The notes below the pieces were generated by a model. It made no database searches. It was not told the DNA's origin and worked only from the letters and a program-made list of their open reading frames with translations. A program made the position numbers and the translations under genes. Shown piece by piece: positions 40,651 to 49,020 of a DNA stretch of 64,000 nt. The number at the start of each line of letters is the position of its first letter. Position 1 is the first letter of the stretch. This stretch comes from Dermatobacter hominis (GTDB taxonomy: Bacteria; Actinomycetota; Acidimicrobiia; Acidimicrobiales; Microtrichaceae): contig NZ_CP085840.1 in NCBI RefSeq assembly GCF_020715685.1, positions 744,001 through 808,000 of the forward strand. Direction: 5' to 3'.

Positions 40651-42285
40651 TCAGCCCGCCGCCCCGAGCGCCCCGGACCGGAGGCGCTCGCGCAGGACGA
40701 ACTTCTGGACCTTGCCCGAGGGCGTGCGTGGCATCTCCTCGACGACGTGGATCGACTCGGGCCACTTCTGCCGCGCGAGGCCGGCGCCGTCGAGGTGCGC
40801 CCGCACGGCGTCGAGCGACGGGGCGTCGTGGCCCGGCCGCAGGAGCACGACCACGGCGGCCCGCTCCCCCAGCCGGGCGTCCGGTGCGGCGACGACGCTG
40901 ACCTCGGCGACGCCGTCGATGCCGGCGACCAGCTCCTCGACCTCGCGGGCGCTGATGTTCTCGCCGCCGCGGATGATCACGTCGGAGATCCGGTCCGTGA
41001 TCGTCAGGTAGCCCTCGTCGTCCATCCGGCCGATGTCGCCGGTGTGGTACCAGCCGTCGTCGTCGACGGCCTGCGCCGTCAGCTCGGGGTCCGTGTAGCC
41101 GATGAACAGGTCGGGACCGCGGCTGAGGATCTGGCCGTCCTCGTCCAGACGCACCTCGACCGCCTGCAGCGCCCGGCCGTCGGTCCGGAGGCGCTTGTCC
41201 TCGGGCTCGTCGATCGTGCAGCCGGTGATCGACGGGTGCTCGGTGCTCCCGTAGGAGCGGAAGGTCGTGATGCCCAGGTCGCGGGCCCGCTCGGTGACCG
41301 CCTCGGGGACGGGCGATCCGCCCAGGCCGGCGAACGGCATGTGCCGGAGGTGCTCGGCGGTGAGGTCGGGGTGGTCGAGCAGGCTGGTGAGGAAGTACGT
41401 CGCCCCGCCCGACATGCCGAGGTCCTCGTCGATCATCAGGCGCAGCACCGTGCCGGGATCCCAGACGTCGAGCAGGTGGACGGGCCGCCACCGCAGCAGC
41501 GGCACGATGAACGCGTTGAGCATGCCGATGAAGTGCCCGACCGGCGCGCCCGTGATCGGGTCGGGGCCGCCGACCGGGAACATCGAGTCGAGCTGCCGGG
41601 CCTCGAAGCCGAGCGTGTCGTGGGAGTGGACGACGCCCTTCGGGTGCTGGGTGGTGCCCGAGGTGAACCCGATGAGCGCCGGCCCGGCGGGGTCGACGTC
41701 GGCCGGCTCCTCGAGCGGCGCGGCGTCGAGCACGTCGGCGAACGGCGTCGCCCCGGCCGGCAGCGAGGACGACGGGCCGTCGCCGACGACGATCCAGCTC
41801 GGCACCGGGTGGCGCTCGAGCACGTCGGCGTAGGTGGCGAGGTGGTCGACGTGGCCGAACGACTCGGCCGCCACGACCGCGGCCGGCTGCGTGACGCCGA
41901 CGATGTGGTCGACCTCGCGAGCGCCGTAGAAGTGCACGACCGGCACGACGACGGCACCCAGGTAGAGCGCGCCCCAGAAGGCGATGCCGGCCTCGACCCA
42001 GTTGGGCAGCTGCACGACGACGACGTCGCCGGGGCCGACGCCGCGGGCCCGCAGCCCGGCCGCGAAGGCGCGCGCCGCCCGGTCCACGTCGGCGAAGGTC
42101 CCGCGCCACGGCCGCACCGCGGAGTGCACGGCGAAGGTGGCGTCGCCCATGCCGCCGAGGCCGTCGGCCACCACCCGACCGAGCGTCCGGCCCTGCCAGT
42201 GGCCCTCGCGGCGGTAGCCCGCCGCGAGCTCCTCGGGCACCGACCGCAGCCCCCAGCCCCGCTCCTGCACGTCCTGCACCGTCAC
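40651..42285 (-). CDS. acyl-CoA synthetase (AMP-binding; cyclohexanecarboxylate-CoA ligase-like)
   Basis: The 544-residue ligase has LIGFTSGTTQHPKGVVHSHDTL at about residues 190-210 (P-loop), RSYGSTEHPSITGC in the AMP-binding region, WYHTGDIGRMDDEGYLTITDRISDVIIRGGENISAREVE, and the catalytic Lys in TPSGKVQKFVLRERL. The overall pattern resembles cyclohexanecarboxylate/AliA-type ligases, which form CoA esters of cyclic acids; that is a family impression only. GTG 42285 is chosen with GGGGGC upstream. It is divergent from the ferredoxin reductase operon across a 171-base gap holding the operator at 42432. It would activate the imported or oxygenated acid. Confidence 0.9.
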   Translation of the reverse strand: MTVQDVQERGWGLRSVPEELAAGYRREGHWQGRTLGRVVADGLGGMGDATFAVHSAVRPWRGTFADVDRAARAFAAGLRARGVGPGDVVVVQLPNWVEAGIAFWGALYLGAVVVPVVHFYGAREVDHIVGVTQPAAVVAAESFGHVDHLATYADVLERHPVPSWIVVGDGPSSSLPAGATPFADVLDAAPLEEPADVDPAGPALIGFTSGTTQHPKGVVHSHDTLGFEARQLDSMFPVGGPDPITGAPVGHFIGMLNAFIVPLLRWRPVHLLDVWDPGTVLRLMIDEDLGMSGGATYFLTSLLDHPDLTAEHLRHMPFAGLGGSPVPEAVTERARDLGITTFRSYGSTEHPSITGCTIDEPEDKRLRTDGRALQAVEVRLDEDGQILSRGPDLFIGYTDPELTAQAVDDDGWYHTGDIGRMDDEGYLTITDRISDVIIRGGENISAREVEELVAGIDGVAEVSVVAAPDARLGERAAVVVLLRPGHDAPSLDAVRAHLDGAGLARQKWPESIHVVEEMPRTPSGKVQKFVLRERLRSGALGAAG

Positions 42286-42431
42286 GATGGCTGCCCCCTC
42301 ATGCGCGCTGTCCCCCTCGGGTGCGACCGCTCGAGCACGGGCCACGGGCGTGCGGCCCGGGGTCGCGATCCCCGCGTCGACCGGCGAACCTAGTCCCGGG
42401 AGGACCCGCTGCCAACGGCGTTGCTGGATTG

Positions 42432-42448
42432 CGAGAACGCCATTATCG
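42432..42448. promoter_or_regulatory. CGAGAAC-N3-GTTNTCG type operator (reductase/ligase promoter)
   Basis: CGAGAAC-GCC-ATTATCG lies 8 bases before the GTG at 42457 of the reductase and 147 bases from the divergent ligase start at 42285. A second AAC-GGC-GTT core (42414-42422) is 18 bases further upstream. Confidence 0.65.
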
Positions 42449-42456
42449 TCCGGCTC

Positions 42457-43581
42457 GTGGCCGTTCCAGCTCCAGCCGGGGACCGCCCGGTGCGGGACCA
42501 CGGCTTCCACCGCGTGCCGGTCGCCCGCGTCGTGGCCGAGACCGAGGACGCCCGCTCGTTCGTCCTGGACGTACCACCCGAGCTGCGGCCCGGCTTCGCC
42601 TACCGGGCCGGGCAGTTCTGCACCTTCCGGGTGCACGTCGAGGGCGCCACCCACCTGCGCTGCTACTCGATGTCGTCGGCCCCGGAGGTCGACCCCGCCC
42701 TGACCGTGACCGTGAAGCGCGTCCCCGGCGGCGTCGTGTCCAACTGGCTGATCGACTCGGTCCGCCCCGGCGACGAGCTCGAGGTCACGTTCCCGGCGGG
42801 CGTCTTCCAGCTCGCCGGCTCCACCGGCGAGGTCGTCGGGTTCGCGGCCGGCAGCGGCATCACTCCGATCATCTCGCTCGTCCGCTCCGCGCTGGCGACG
42901 ACCGGGCGGCACGTGCGGCTGCTCTACGCGAACCGCGACCGGGACGCGACGATCTTCGCCCGGGCGCTCGACGAGCTCGAGCGGTCGTCCGGGGGACGGC
43001 TCCGCGTGGAGCACCGCTGGGACGTCGAGCACGGGTTCGTCGACGCCGCCGCGGTGCGCACCTTCGTGCGTGGGACCGACGTCGATGCCGAGGTCTACGT
43101 CTGCGGTCCGACCCCGTTCATGGACGTGGTCGAGTCGACGCTGCTCGACGACGGCGTGGCGCGCGAGCGCATCCACATCGAGCGCTTCACGCCCGCCGGG
43201 GCGTCGGGCGCGGTCGACGGTGCCGTCGACACCGCGATCGGCGCGGACGAGGCCCCGGTCGGGCCGGCGACGGACGGGCCGGCGACGGACGGGCCGGCCG
43301 CCGAGCGGACGGTCCGGATCGAGGTCGAGGGGCGCTCGGGCGACACCGTCCACCACGAGGGGACGACGCTGCTCCAGACCGCCCGGGAGCTCGGGCTCGA
43401 CCCGCCCTCGTCGTGCGAGTCGGGCAGCTGCGCCACCTGCATGGCGAGGCTGGTGGAGGGCACGGTGACCATGCACGTGAACGACGCGCTCACCGACGAG
43501 GAGGTCGCCGACGGGTGGGTGCTCACCTGCCAGTCGGTCCCCACGTCGGACCGGGTGCACGTCGTGTACGGCTACGACTGA
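42457..43581 (+). CDS. FAD/2Fe-2S ferredoxin reductase (KshB/PaaE-like oxygenase reductase)
   Basis: The 374-residue protein has the order FAD domain, NAD domain, plant-type 2Fe-2S domain. FAD: HLRCYSMSSAP (Arg-x-Tyr-Ser) near residue 65. NAD: FAAGSGITPIISL near 130 and VYVCGPTPFMDVV near 215. 2Fe-2S: Cys320, Cys325, Cys328 (CESGSCATC) and Cys358 (LTCQS). It passes electrons from NADH to a Rieske oxygenase, very likely 38548-39852. The linker before the 2Fe-2S domain has short DGPATDGPATDGP repeats. GTG 42457 is chosen because the open frame upstream runs through the operator. The order and length match KshB of 3-ketosteroid 9-alpha-hydroxylase, but also other reductases. Confidence 0.9.
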   Translation: MAVPAPAGDRPVRDHGFHRVPVARVVAETEDARSFVLDVPPELRPGFAYRAGQFCTFRVHVEGATHLRCYSMSSAPEVDPALTVTVKRVPGGVVSNWLIDSVRPGDELEVTFPAGVFQLAGSTGEVVGFAAGSGITPIISLVRSALATTGRHVRLLYANRDRDATIFARALDELERSSGGRLRVEHRWDVEHGFVDAAAVRTFVRGTDVDAEVYVCGPTPFMDVVESTLLDDGVARERIHIERFTPAGASGAVDGAVDTAIGADEAPVGPATDGPATDGPAAERTVRIEVEGRSGDTVHHEGTTLLQTARELGLDPPSSCESGSCATCMARLVEGTVTMHVNDALTDEEVADGWVLTCQSVPTSDRVHVVYGYD

Positions 43582-43584
43582 CAC

Positions 43585-43616
43585 GAGGGGACGACGTGAC
43601 GAGAGGGGACGACGTG
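43585..43616 (+). repeat. tandem duplication of ribosome-binding site and start codon
   Basis: GAGGGGACGACGTG occurs at 43585-43598 and again at 43603-43616, an 18-base tandem duplication. Each copy holds a purine-rich ribosome-binding site followed by a GTG start, in the same frame of the next gene. Confidence 0.75.
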
Positions 43617-44039
43617 GCGACGACCACGGACGACGTGATCGAGCTGACCCAGACGCTGGCGCGCTACGCCGTCGGCATGACGAAGGGCGACGTCGACGCC
43701 GTCGTCGACACCTTCACCCCCGACGGGACCTACCGGGCGTTCGGCGACACGTACGCGCTGTCCGACTTCCCCACCCTCGTGGCCGCCGCCCCGAAGGGCC
43801 TGTTCATGGTCGGGCCGCCCGCGCTGGCGCTCGACGGCGACGAGGGCTCGGGCGAGCAGCCGCTGTGCTTCGTGGACCAGACCGACCACGCGATGCGCAT
43901 CGGCTGGTACACCGACACCTACCGCCGCACCGACGCGGGCTGGCGCATCCGGACCCGGTCGATGACCTTCCTCCGCCGCAGCGGCGCCCGCGACGGTGGC
44001 CGTCCGCACGACCCCACCCGCCCGGCGCCGAGCGCCTGA
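43614..44039 (+). CDS. NTF2-like / SnoaL-like polyketide-cyclase-fold protein
   Basis: The 141-residue protein fits the NTF2-like fold (SnoaL/ketosteroid-isomerase type): VIELTQTLARYAVGMTKGDVDAVVDTFTPDGTYRAFGD at the front, DQTDHAMRIGWYTDTYRRTDAGWRIRTRSMTFLRR at the end. Such proteins are small isomerases, hydratases, dehydratases or oxygenase beta-subunit relatives. GTG 43614 is chosen; GTG 43596 is an equally placed alternative because the start region is duplicated. The stop overlaps the next start (TGATG), so it is translationally coupled to the acyl-CoA dehydrogenase pair. It probably isomerises or hydrates a pathway intermediate. Confidence 0.8.
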   Translation: MATTTDDVIELTQTLARYAVGMTKGDVDAVVDTFTPDGTYRAFGDTYALSDFPTLVAAAPKGLFMVGPPALALDGDEGSGEQPLCFVDQTDHAMRIGWYTDTYRRTDAGWRIRTRSMTFLRRSGARDGGRPHDPTRPAPSA

Positions 44040-45181
44040 TGGAGCTCGACGACTTCCGGGGGGCGCTCGACCGCTGGCTCGACGACGAGGCCGCCGCGCT
44101 GGCGCCCGGCCCCGGGGCCACCGCCACGATGGACGGCGAGATGGCGCAGCTCGCCAAGGTCAAGCGGCTCACGTTCGACGCCGGCTGGATGCGGTGGGGG
44201 TGGCCCGAGCGCGTCGGGGGCCTCGGCGGCTCGCCGCTGCTGCGCGGCTACCTCGGCGAGGCCGTGACGGCCCGGGGCCTGGTCGATCCCGGCCTGTACT
44301 CGATGACCGAGGTCCTCGCCCCGACCATGATCGACTACGCCCCGCCCGAGCTCGCCGCCGAGGCCGTCCCCCGGCTCCTGCGCGGCGACGAGACCTGGTG
44401 CCAGGGCTTCTCCGAACCGGGCACCGGGTCGAACCTGGCGGCGTTGTCCTGCCGCGCCACGCTGGTGCCGGGGGCGGGTGGCGACGTGTGGCGCGTCGAC
44501 GGCCAGAAGGTCTGGACCAGCCTCGCCCAGTACGCGCAGCGGTGCGTCCTGCTGGTGCGGACCGGCACGGCCGAGGACGCGCACCGCGGGATCACGGCCC
44601 TTTTCGTCGACATGGACACCCCCGGCATCACGGTGCGGCCGATCCGGACGGTGCACGGGCGCGACGAGTTCAGCGAGGTCTTCTTCGACGGCGTCGAGGT
44701 GCCGCGGGACCGGCAGCTCGGCGAGCCCGGTCAGGGCTGGTCGGTCGCGATGGATCTCCTCCCGTACGAGCGCAGCACCGCGCTGTGGCACCGGGGCGCC
44801 TTCCTCCGCCGCCGCCTCGGCGACCTGGTGGCGACCGCACCGCCCGGGGCGCTCCACGCCGACGAGGTCGGCCGGGCGGTCGTGGACCTGTTCGCGCTGC
44901 GAGCGCGGTCGAGGGGCACCCTGCACCGCCTGGACGGCGGCGAGCAGCTCGGGGCCGAGACGTCGATCGACAAGATCATGCTGGCGACCTGCGAGCAGCA
45001 GGTGTTCGACCTGGCCGCGGACGCGCTCGCGGACCGGATCGCGCTGGGCGACGACGAGGACAGCGAGCACTGGCGATCCGAGTTCCTCTACTCGCGCGCC
45101 GCGACGATCTACGGCGGCAGCGCCGAGATCCAGCGCAACATCGTCGCCCGGCGCCTGCTCGACCTCGGGGCCGACCGATGA
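44039..45181 (+). CDS. acyl-CoA dehydrogenase, alpha-type subunit
   Basis: The 380-residue protein has WPERVGGLGGSPLLRGYLGEAV, WCQGFSEPGTGSNLAALSCRATL, VDGQKVWTSLAQYAQRCVLLVRTG and the C-terminal SRAATIYGGSAEIQRNIVARRLLDLG, the GGxxEI motif of functional acyl-CoA dehydrogenases. ATG 44039 overlaps the previous stop. It is followed by a second, shorter dehydrogenase with ATGA overlap, the arrangement of a heterotetramer as in steroid catabolism (ChsE1-ChsE2, FadE28-FadE29). It should introduce a double bond in an acyl-CoA attached to a bulky group. Confidence 0.88.
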   Translation: MELDDFRGALDRWLDDEAAALAPGPGATATMDGEMAQLAKVKRLTFDAGWMRWGWPERVGGLGGSPLLRGYLGEAVTARGLVDPGLYSMTEVLAPTMIDYAPPELAAEAVPRLLRGDETWCQGFSEPGTGSNLAALSCRATLVPGAGGDVWRVDGQKVWTSLAQYAQRCVLLVRTGTAEDAHRGITALFVDMDTPGITVRPIRTVHGRDEFSEVFFDGVEVPRDRQLGEPGQGWSVAMDLLPYERSTALWHRGAFLRRRLGDLVATAPPGALHADEVGRAVVDLFALRARSRGTLHRLDGGEQLGAETSIDKIMLATCEQQVFDLAADALADRIALGDDEDSEHWRSEFLYSRAATIYGGSAEIQRNIVARRLLDLGADR

Positions 45182-46155
45182 CCGCGTCGCTCGACGCCAC
45201 CGAGGTCGACATCCTCGCCACCGCCCTCCGCCAGGCCGCCGCCACGCGGACCGGGCCGGACCTCGACGCGGCGCTCGACGAGATCGGCTGGCTCGACGCC
45301 GTCGCCCTCGTGCCCCGGGCCGCGGTCGCGGCGCTGTTCGAGGCGCAGGGCGCGGCGGGGACGACCTCAGGGGCGCTCGGCCGCCTGCTGGCCGACGGGC
45401 TCGGGATCCCGCTCGAGCCGGGCGGCGTGCCGCTCCTGCCGGCGTTCGGCACCGCGCGCCCGCCCGCCGGGCGCCGTGACGGCACCGTGGACGTCGACGG
45501 CCTCGCCGACGCCTCGATCACCGCCGCGTCACGGGTGGTGCTGGTGGCCGCCGGCTCCGACGGCGCCCCGTCGTGGACGACGGTGCCGACCGGGTCGCTG
45601 GTGGCGCAGGAGGTGCGGGGGCTCGACCCCGACCTCCGCCTGGTCGCGATCGCCGCCGACGGACTGGCCGACCCCGGGGGCTGGCGGCCGGCCGGATCGT
45701 CGTGGGACGGGGCCGTGGCGACCGCTCGGCTCGCGCTCGGCCACGAGCTGGTCGGGACGATGCGCACCATGCTCGGCCAGGCCCGCCAGCACGCGCTCGA
45801 CCGGGTCCAGTTCGACCGGCCGATCGCCGGGTTCCAGGCCGTGCGCCACCGGCTCGCCGAGGCGCTCGTCGCCGTCGAGGCGGCCGAGGCCGCGCTCGAC
45901 GGGGCCTGGACCGACGGGTCGCCGCTCGCCGCCGCGATCGCCGGCGCCGCGTGCGGCCACGGCGCCCGGACCGTGCGCCGGCACTGCCAGCAGGTGCTGG
46001 CCGGGATCGGCTTCACCACCGAGCACGACCTCCACCGCTCCGTCCGTCGCTCCATCGTGCTCGACGGGCTGCTCGGCGACGCCCGCACGGTCACCGCCGA
46101 GGTCGGCGCCGCGGTCCTTGCCGGCCGGCGGCTCCCCGACCTGCTGCCGCTCTAG
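45178..46155 (+). CDS. acyl-CoA dehydrogenase, short partner subunit
   Basis: The 325-residue protein is shorter than usual for the family (about 380). The N-terminal half is divergent and Ala-rich; the C-terminal half keeps LGQARQHALDRVQFDRPIAGFQAVRHRLAEALVAVEAAE and HCQQVLAGIGFTTEHDLHRSVRRSIVLDGLLG. The GIGFTxEHDLH motif occurs in the noncatalytic-like subunit of paired dehydrogenases, here also at 21363 and 62587. Overlap by ATGA with the alpha gene supports complex formation. The stop codon TAG lies inside CTAG, which also provides the stop of the convergent TetR gene. Confidence 0.83.
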   Translation: MTASLDATEVDILATALRQAAATRTGPDLDAALDEIGWLDAVALVPRAAVAALFEAQGAAGTTSGALGRLLADGLGIPLEPGGVPLLPAFGTARPPAGRRDGTVDVDGLADASITAASRVVLVAAGSDGAPSWTTVPTGSLVAQEVRGLDPDLRLVAIAADGLADPGGWRPAGSSWDGAVATARLALGHELVGTMRTMLGQARQHALDRVQFDRPIAGFQAVRHRLAEALVAVEAAEAALDGAWTDGSPLAAAIAGAACGHGARTVRRHCQQVLAGIGFTTEHDLHRSVRRSIVLDGLLGDARTVTAEVGAAVLAGRRLPDLLPL

Positions 46156-46751
46156 CCCGGGACCGGGACCTCGCCGCGCTCGATCCGCTCGAGCAGGTCG
46201 TGCACGAAGCGTCGGGCCTCGGCGTGGCCGGTCGTCAGGCCGAACGACGACTCGATCGACATGATCTGGGCCAGGCCGGTCATGGCCAGCAGCGCGACGG
46301 TCGGCGGGCAGACCTCGGGCGGGATGCCCAGCTCCTCGAAGCGGGCGGTGACCGCGTCGTGCTGCAGCCGCCGGAACCGGTCGCCGAACTCGGCGACCTC
46401 GGCGCGGATCGCCTTGCGGTGGTTGGCGAGGGCCGCGAACTCGAGGTTGAACCGGGCGCCGAGCGGGTTCGACGTCAGCTCCCAGATCGCCGTGAGGGAC
46501 GCGTCCTCGGCGAGCGCCTGCCCGGCGCGCTCGAGGCCCTGCTCGGCCCGCCGCCGGAACACCTCGACGAACAGCTCGTCCATCGTACGGAAGTAGTAGT
46601 GGACGAGCTGCGGGCTCACCTCGGCCCGGGCGCCCAGCTTGCGCGACGTGACCGCGGCGTAGCCCTCCTCGAGCAGCATCTCCTCGGCCACGTCGAGGAG
46701 ATGCGACCGGGTGGCGGAGTCCGTCGTGCCGATGCGGCGGTTCGAGGCCAT
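46152..46751 (-). CDS. TetR-family transcriptional regulator
   Basis: The 199-residue protein has its DNA-binding domain at about residues 12-58 (TRSHLLDVAEEMLLEEG, AVTSRKLGARAEVSPQLVHYYFRTMDELF). Pro-Gln-Leu-Val-His-Tyr-Tyr-Phe in the recognition helix differs from the common SxGxxYxHF. ATG 46751 restores a family-like N-terminus; the longer open frame upstream crosses the operator. It is divergent from the P450 gene at 46868, with a palindrome GTCGCCCA/TGGGCGAC in the gap (46791-46815). The stop overlaps the convergent acyl-CoA dehydrogenase stop by 4 bases. It likely regulates itself and the P450-SDR operon. Confidence 0.85.
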   Translation of the reverse strand: MASNRRIGTTDSATRSHLLDVAEEMLLEEGYAAVTSRKLGARAEVSPQLVHYYFRTMDELFVEVFRRRAEQGLERAGQALAEDASLTAIWELTSNPLGARFNLEFAALANHRKAIRAEVAEFGDRFRRLQHDAVTARFEELGIPPEVCPPTVALLAMTGLAQIMSIESSFGLTTGHAEARRFVHDLLERIERGEVPVPG

Positions 46752-46790
46752 CCCCACACGTTGCCACCCCCGCCGGGGCGATGCTAAGCA

Positions 46791-46815
46791 GTCGCCCAGC
46801 ATCCGTTTGGGCGAC
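46791..46815. promoter_or_regulatory. palindromic operator between TetR and P450
   Basis: GTCGCCCA (46791-46798) and TGGGCGAC (46808-46815) are perfectly complementary 8-base arms with a 9-base spacer. The site is 40 bases from the TetR start (46751) and 52 bases from the P450 start (46868). A second inverted repeat GATGCT...AGCATC (46780-46803) overlaps it. Confidence 0.7.
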
Positions 46816-46867
46816 CGCACAGCGCCGGTCTCCCATCCACCGGACGACGCACCAGGGGGAACCGCAC

Positions 46868-48157
46868 GTGGCCGACTACGACGAGGTCGACTTCTTCACC
46901 GACGCCTCGCTGCTCGAGGACCCGTACCCGTACTTCGAGCACCTGCGGGCCAAGTGCCCGATCGCCCCCACCGGCACCTACGGGGTGCTGGCGGTCACCG
47001 GGTGGGACGAGGCCTCGGAGATCTACCGGGACGTCGACACCTTCTCGTCGTGCAACTCGGTCATCGGCCCGTTCGCCGAGTTCCCGGTGGCGCTCGAGGG
47101 CGACGACGTGAGCGCGACGATCGACGAGTTCCGCGACCAGCTGCCGATGAACGAGCACATGGTCACGATGGACCCGCCGATGCACACGAACGAGCGGGCC
47201 CTGCTCATGCGGCTGCTCACGCCCCGGCGCCTGAAGGAGAACGAGGCGTTCATGTGGGGCCTCGCCGACCGCCAGCTCGACGAGTTCCTCGCCAACGGCC
47301 GGTGCGAGTTCATCCGCGAGTACGCGCAGCCCTTCGCCATGTTCGCGGTGGCCGATGTGCTCGGCGTGCCCGAGGAGGACCACGGCGAGTTCCGCCGCTT
47401 CTTCGGCATGAGCCAGCCGCCGGGCATGGTCAACCAGGGCGACGTGAAGGACGACGCGCCGCTCAACAAGCTCGACTCGCTCGACGAGTGGTTCGCGACC
47501 TACATCGAGGACCGCCGCGCCAACCCCCGCAAGGACGTGCTGACCGACCTCGCCCTCGGGACCTACCCCGACGGGTCGGTCCCGCCGGTCGTGAACGTCG
47601 TGCGCAGCGCGACGTTCCTCTTCGCCGCCGGCCAGGAGACGACGGCCAAGCTGCTCGCCACCTGCCTGCAGCACCTGTGCGAGCACCCCGAGGTGCAGGA
47701 CGAGCTGCGGGCGGAGCGCGAGCTGATCCCCGAGTTCGTCGAGGAGGCGCTCCGGCTGGAGAGCCCGGTCAAGGCCGACTTCCGCCTGACGCGCCGCACC
47801 ACGAACGTGAGCGGCGTCGAGATCGCGGCCGGCACGCCCGTCATGCTGCTCAACGGCGCCGCCAACCGCGATCCCCGCCGGTTCGAGTGCCCCGAGGAGT
47901 TCCGCATCCGCCGGCCCAACTCGCGCGAGCACGTCGCGTTCGGTCGGGGCCACCACTCCTGCCCCGGCGGGCCGCTCGCCAGGGTCGAGGCCCGGGTGAG
48001 CCTGGAGCGCATCCTCGACCGGACCCGCGACCTGCGGCTGTCGGAGGAGCACCACGGCCCGCCCGGTGACCGCCACTTCGACTACGAGCCGACGTGGATC
48101 CTCCGTGGCCTGACCAAGCTCCACATCGAGTTCACCCCCGTCGAGGCCGCGTCGTGA
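46868..48157 (+). CDS. cytochrome P450
   Basis: The 429-residue P450 shows VTMDPPMHTNERALLMRLLTPRRL (substrate-recognition/C-helix region), the I-helix FLFAAGQETTAKLLAT with the Glu-Thr pair, Glu-x-x-Arg in EEALRLESPVKADF, and the heme loop FGRGHHSCPGGPLARVEARV with the proximal Cys. Gly-Pro follows the Cys-Pro-Gly instead of the more usual Leu-Gly-Ala. GTG 46868 follows CAGGGGGAACC. It overlaps the SDR gene by GTGA. A P450 hydroxylation followed by SDR oxidation to a ketone is likely. Regulation by TetR 46152-46751 through 46791-46815 is inferred. Confidence 0.95.
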   Translation: MADYDEVDFFTDASLLEDPYPYFEHLRAKCPIAPTGTYGVLAVTGWDEASEIYRDVDTFSSCNSVIGPFAEFPVALEGDDVSATIDEFRDQLPMNEHMVTMDPPMHTNERALLMRLLTPRRLKENEAFMWGLADRQLDEFLANGRCEFIREYAQPFAMFAVADVLGVPEEDHGEFRRFFGMSQPPGMVNQGDVKDDAPLNKLDSLDEWFATYIEDRRANPRKDVLTDLALGTYPDGSVPPVVNVVRSATFLFAAGQETTAKLLATCLQHLCEHPEVQDELRAERELIPEFVEEALRLESPVKADFRLTRRTTNVSGVEIAAGTPVMLLNGAANRDPRRFECPEEFRIRRPNSREHVAFGRGHHSCPGGPLARVEARVSLERILDRTRDLRLSEEHHGPPGDRHFDYEPTWILRGLTKLHIEFTPVEAAS

Positions 48158-48945
48158 GCGCGGCCTCCGACGGCGCTCCCGGCGCCACCGGCGGGGGCGA
48201 CGCCGCCCGGGTCGCCGTCGTCACCGGCGCGGCGTCGGGCATCGGCCTCGGCATCGCCCGTCGGCTCGCGTCCGACGGCCACGCCGTCGCGCTGCTCGAC
48301 CGCAACGGCCCGGCCGCCGAGCGCGAGGCCGCCGCGATCGTCGCCGACGGCGGCCGGGCGATCGGGCTCGAGTGCGACGTCTCGGACCGGCCCGCGGTCG
48401 AGACGGCGTACGCCGTGGTCCGGGGCGACCTCGGGCCGATCACGATCGTGGTCACCAGCGCCGGCATCGAGTCGTTCGACCGGATCGAGTCGATCTCCCC
48501 CGAGCTCTGGGACCGCGTCATCGGGGTCAACCTCACCGGCACCTTCACCTGCCTGCAGCTCGCCATCGCCGACATGGAGGAGGCGGGCTGGGGCCGCATG
48601 GTGACGATCTCGTCGTCGAGCGCGCAGTCCGGGACCAGCCGGATGGCGCACTACGTGGCGTCCAAGGGCGGCGTCATCGGGCTGACCAAGGCGTTCGCCC
48701 ACGAGCTCGCCAAGCGCAACATCACCGTCAACACGATCCCGCCCACGCTGGTCGACACACCGATGGCCCGCCACGCCGAGCAGGAGGGCGACGTGCCGCC
48801 GATCGACACGATCGCCGGCTTCGTGCCGCTCGGCCGCGCCGGCACGCCCGACGACATCGCCGCCGCGTGCTCGTTCCTGTGCAGCGAGGAGGCGGGCTAC
48901 ATCACCGGCCAGGTGATCGGCGTCAACGGCGGCATGTACATCTGA
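48154..48945 (+). CDS. short-chain dehydrogenase/reductase (FabG-like)
   Basis: The 263-residue SDR has VVTGAASGIGLGIAR (glycine motif), LLDRNG (Asp for NAD), CDVSD, TSAGI, and the catalytic Ser in TISSSSAQ with Tyr-x3-Lys in HYVASKGGVIG. The C-terminus AGYITGQVIGVNGGMYI is the FabG-like end. GTG 48154 overlaps the P450 stop (GTGA). An N-terminal Gly/Ala-rich extension of about 18 residues precedes the Rossmann fold; a later start is possible. It is followed by a strong bidirectional terminator at 48956-49011. It probably oxidises the alcohol generated by the P450. Confidence 0.9.
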   Translation: MSAASDGAPGATGGGDAARVAVVTGAASGIGLGIARRLASDGHAVALLDRNGPAAEREAAAIVADGGRAIGLECDVSDRPAVETAYAVVRGDLGPITIVVTSAGIESFDRIESISPELWDRVIGVNLTGTFTCLQLAIADMEEAGWGRMVTISSSSAQSGTSRMAHYVASKGGVIGLTKAFAHELAKRNITVNTIPPTLVDTPMARHAEQEGDVPPIDTIAGFVPLGRAGTPDDIAAACSFLCSEEAGYITGQVIGVNGGMYI

Positions 48946-48955
48946 CGCGCCCCGT

Positions 48956-49011
48956 CCCGTCCTGTTCCCGAGAACCGGGGTGTTCGCCCCAGCGGGTGGG
49001 AACAGAACGGG
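48956..49011. terminator. long imperfect hairpin, bidirectional terminator
   Basis: CCCGTCCTGTTCCC (48956-48969) pairs with GGGAACAGAACGGG (48998-49011) with one mismatch in 14. The 28-base loop has its own stem GGGG-TGTTCG-CCCC (48977-48990). It lies 10 bases after the SDR stop and 9 bases before the stop of the convergent gene ending at 49021, so it can serve both. Confidence 0.75.
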
Positions 49012-49020
49012 TGGTGGGCG

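Noticed and set aside
48971-48990. A GAGAAC-box-like sequence after the SDR gene
   Set aside because: CGAGAACC here is inside the loop of a terminator between convergent genes, not in a promoter, and lacks the second arm.
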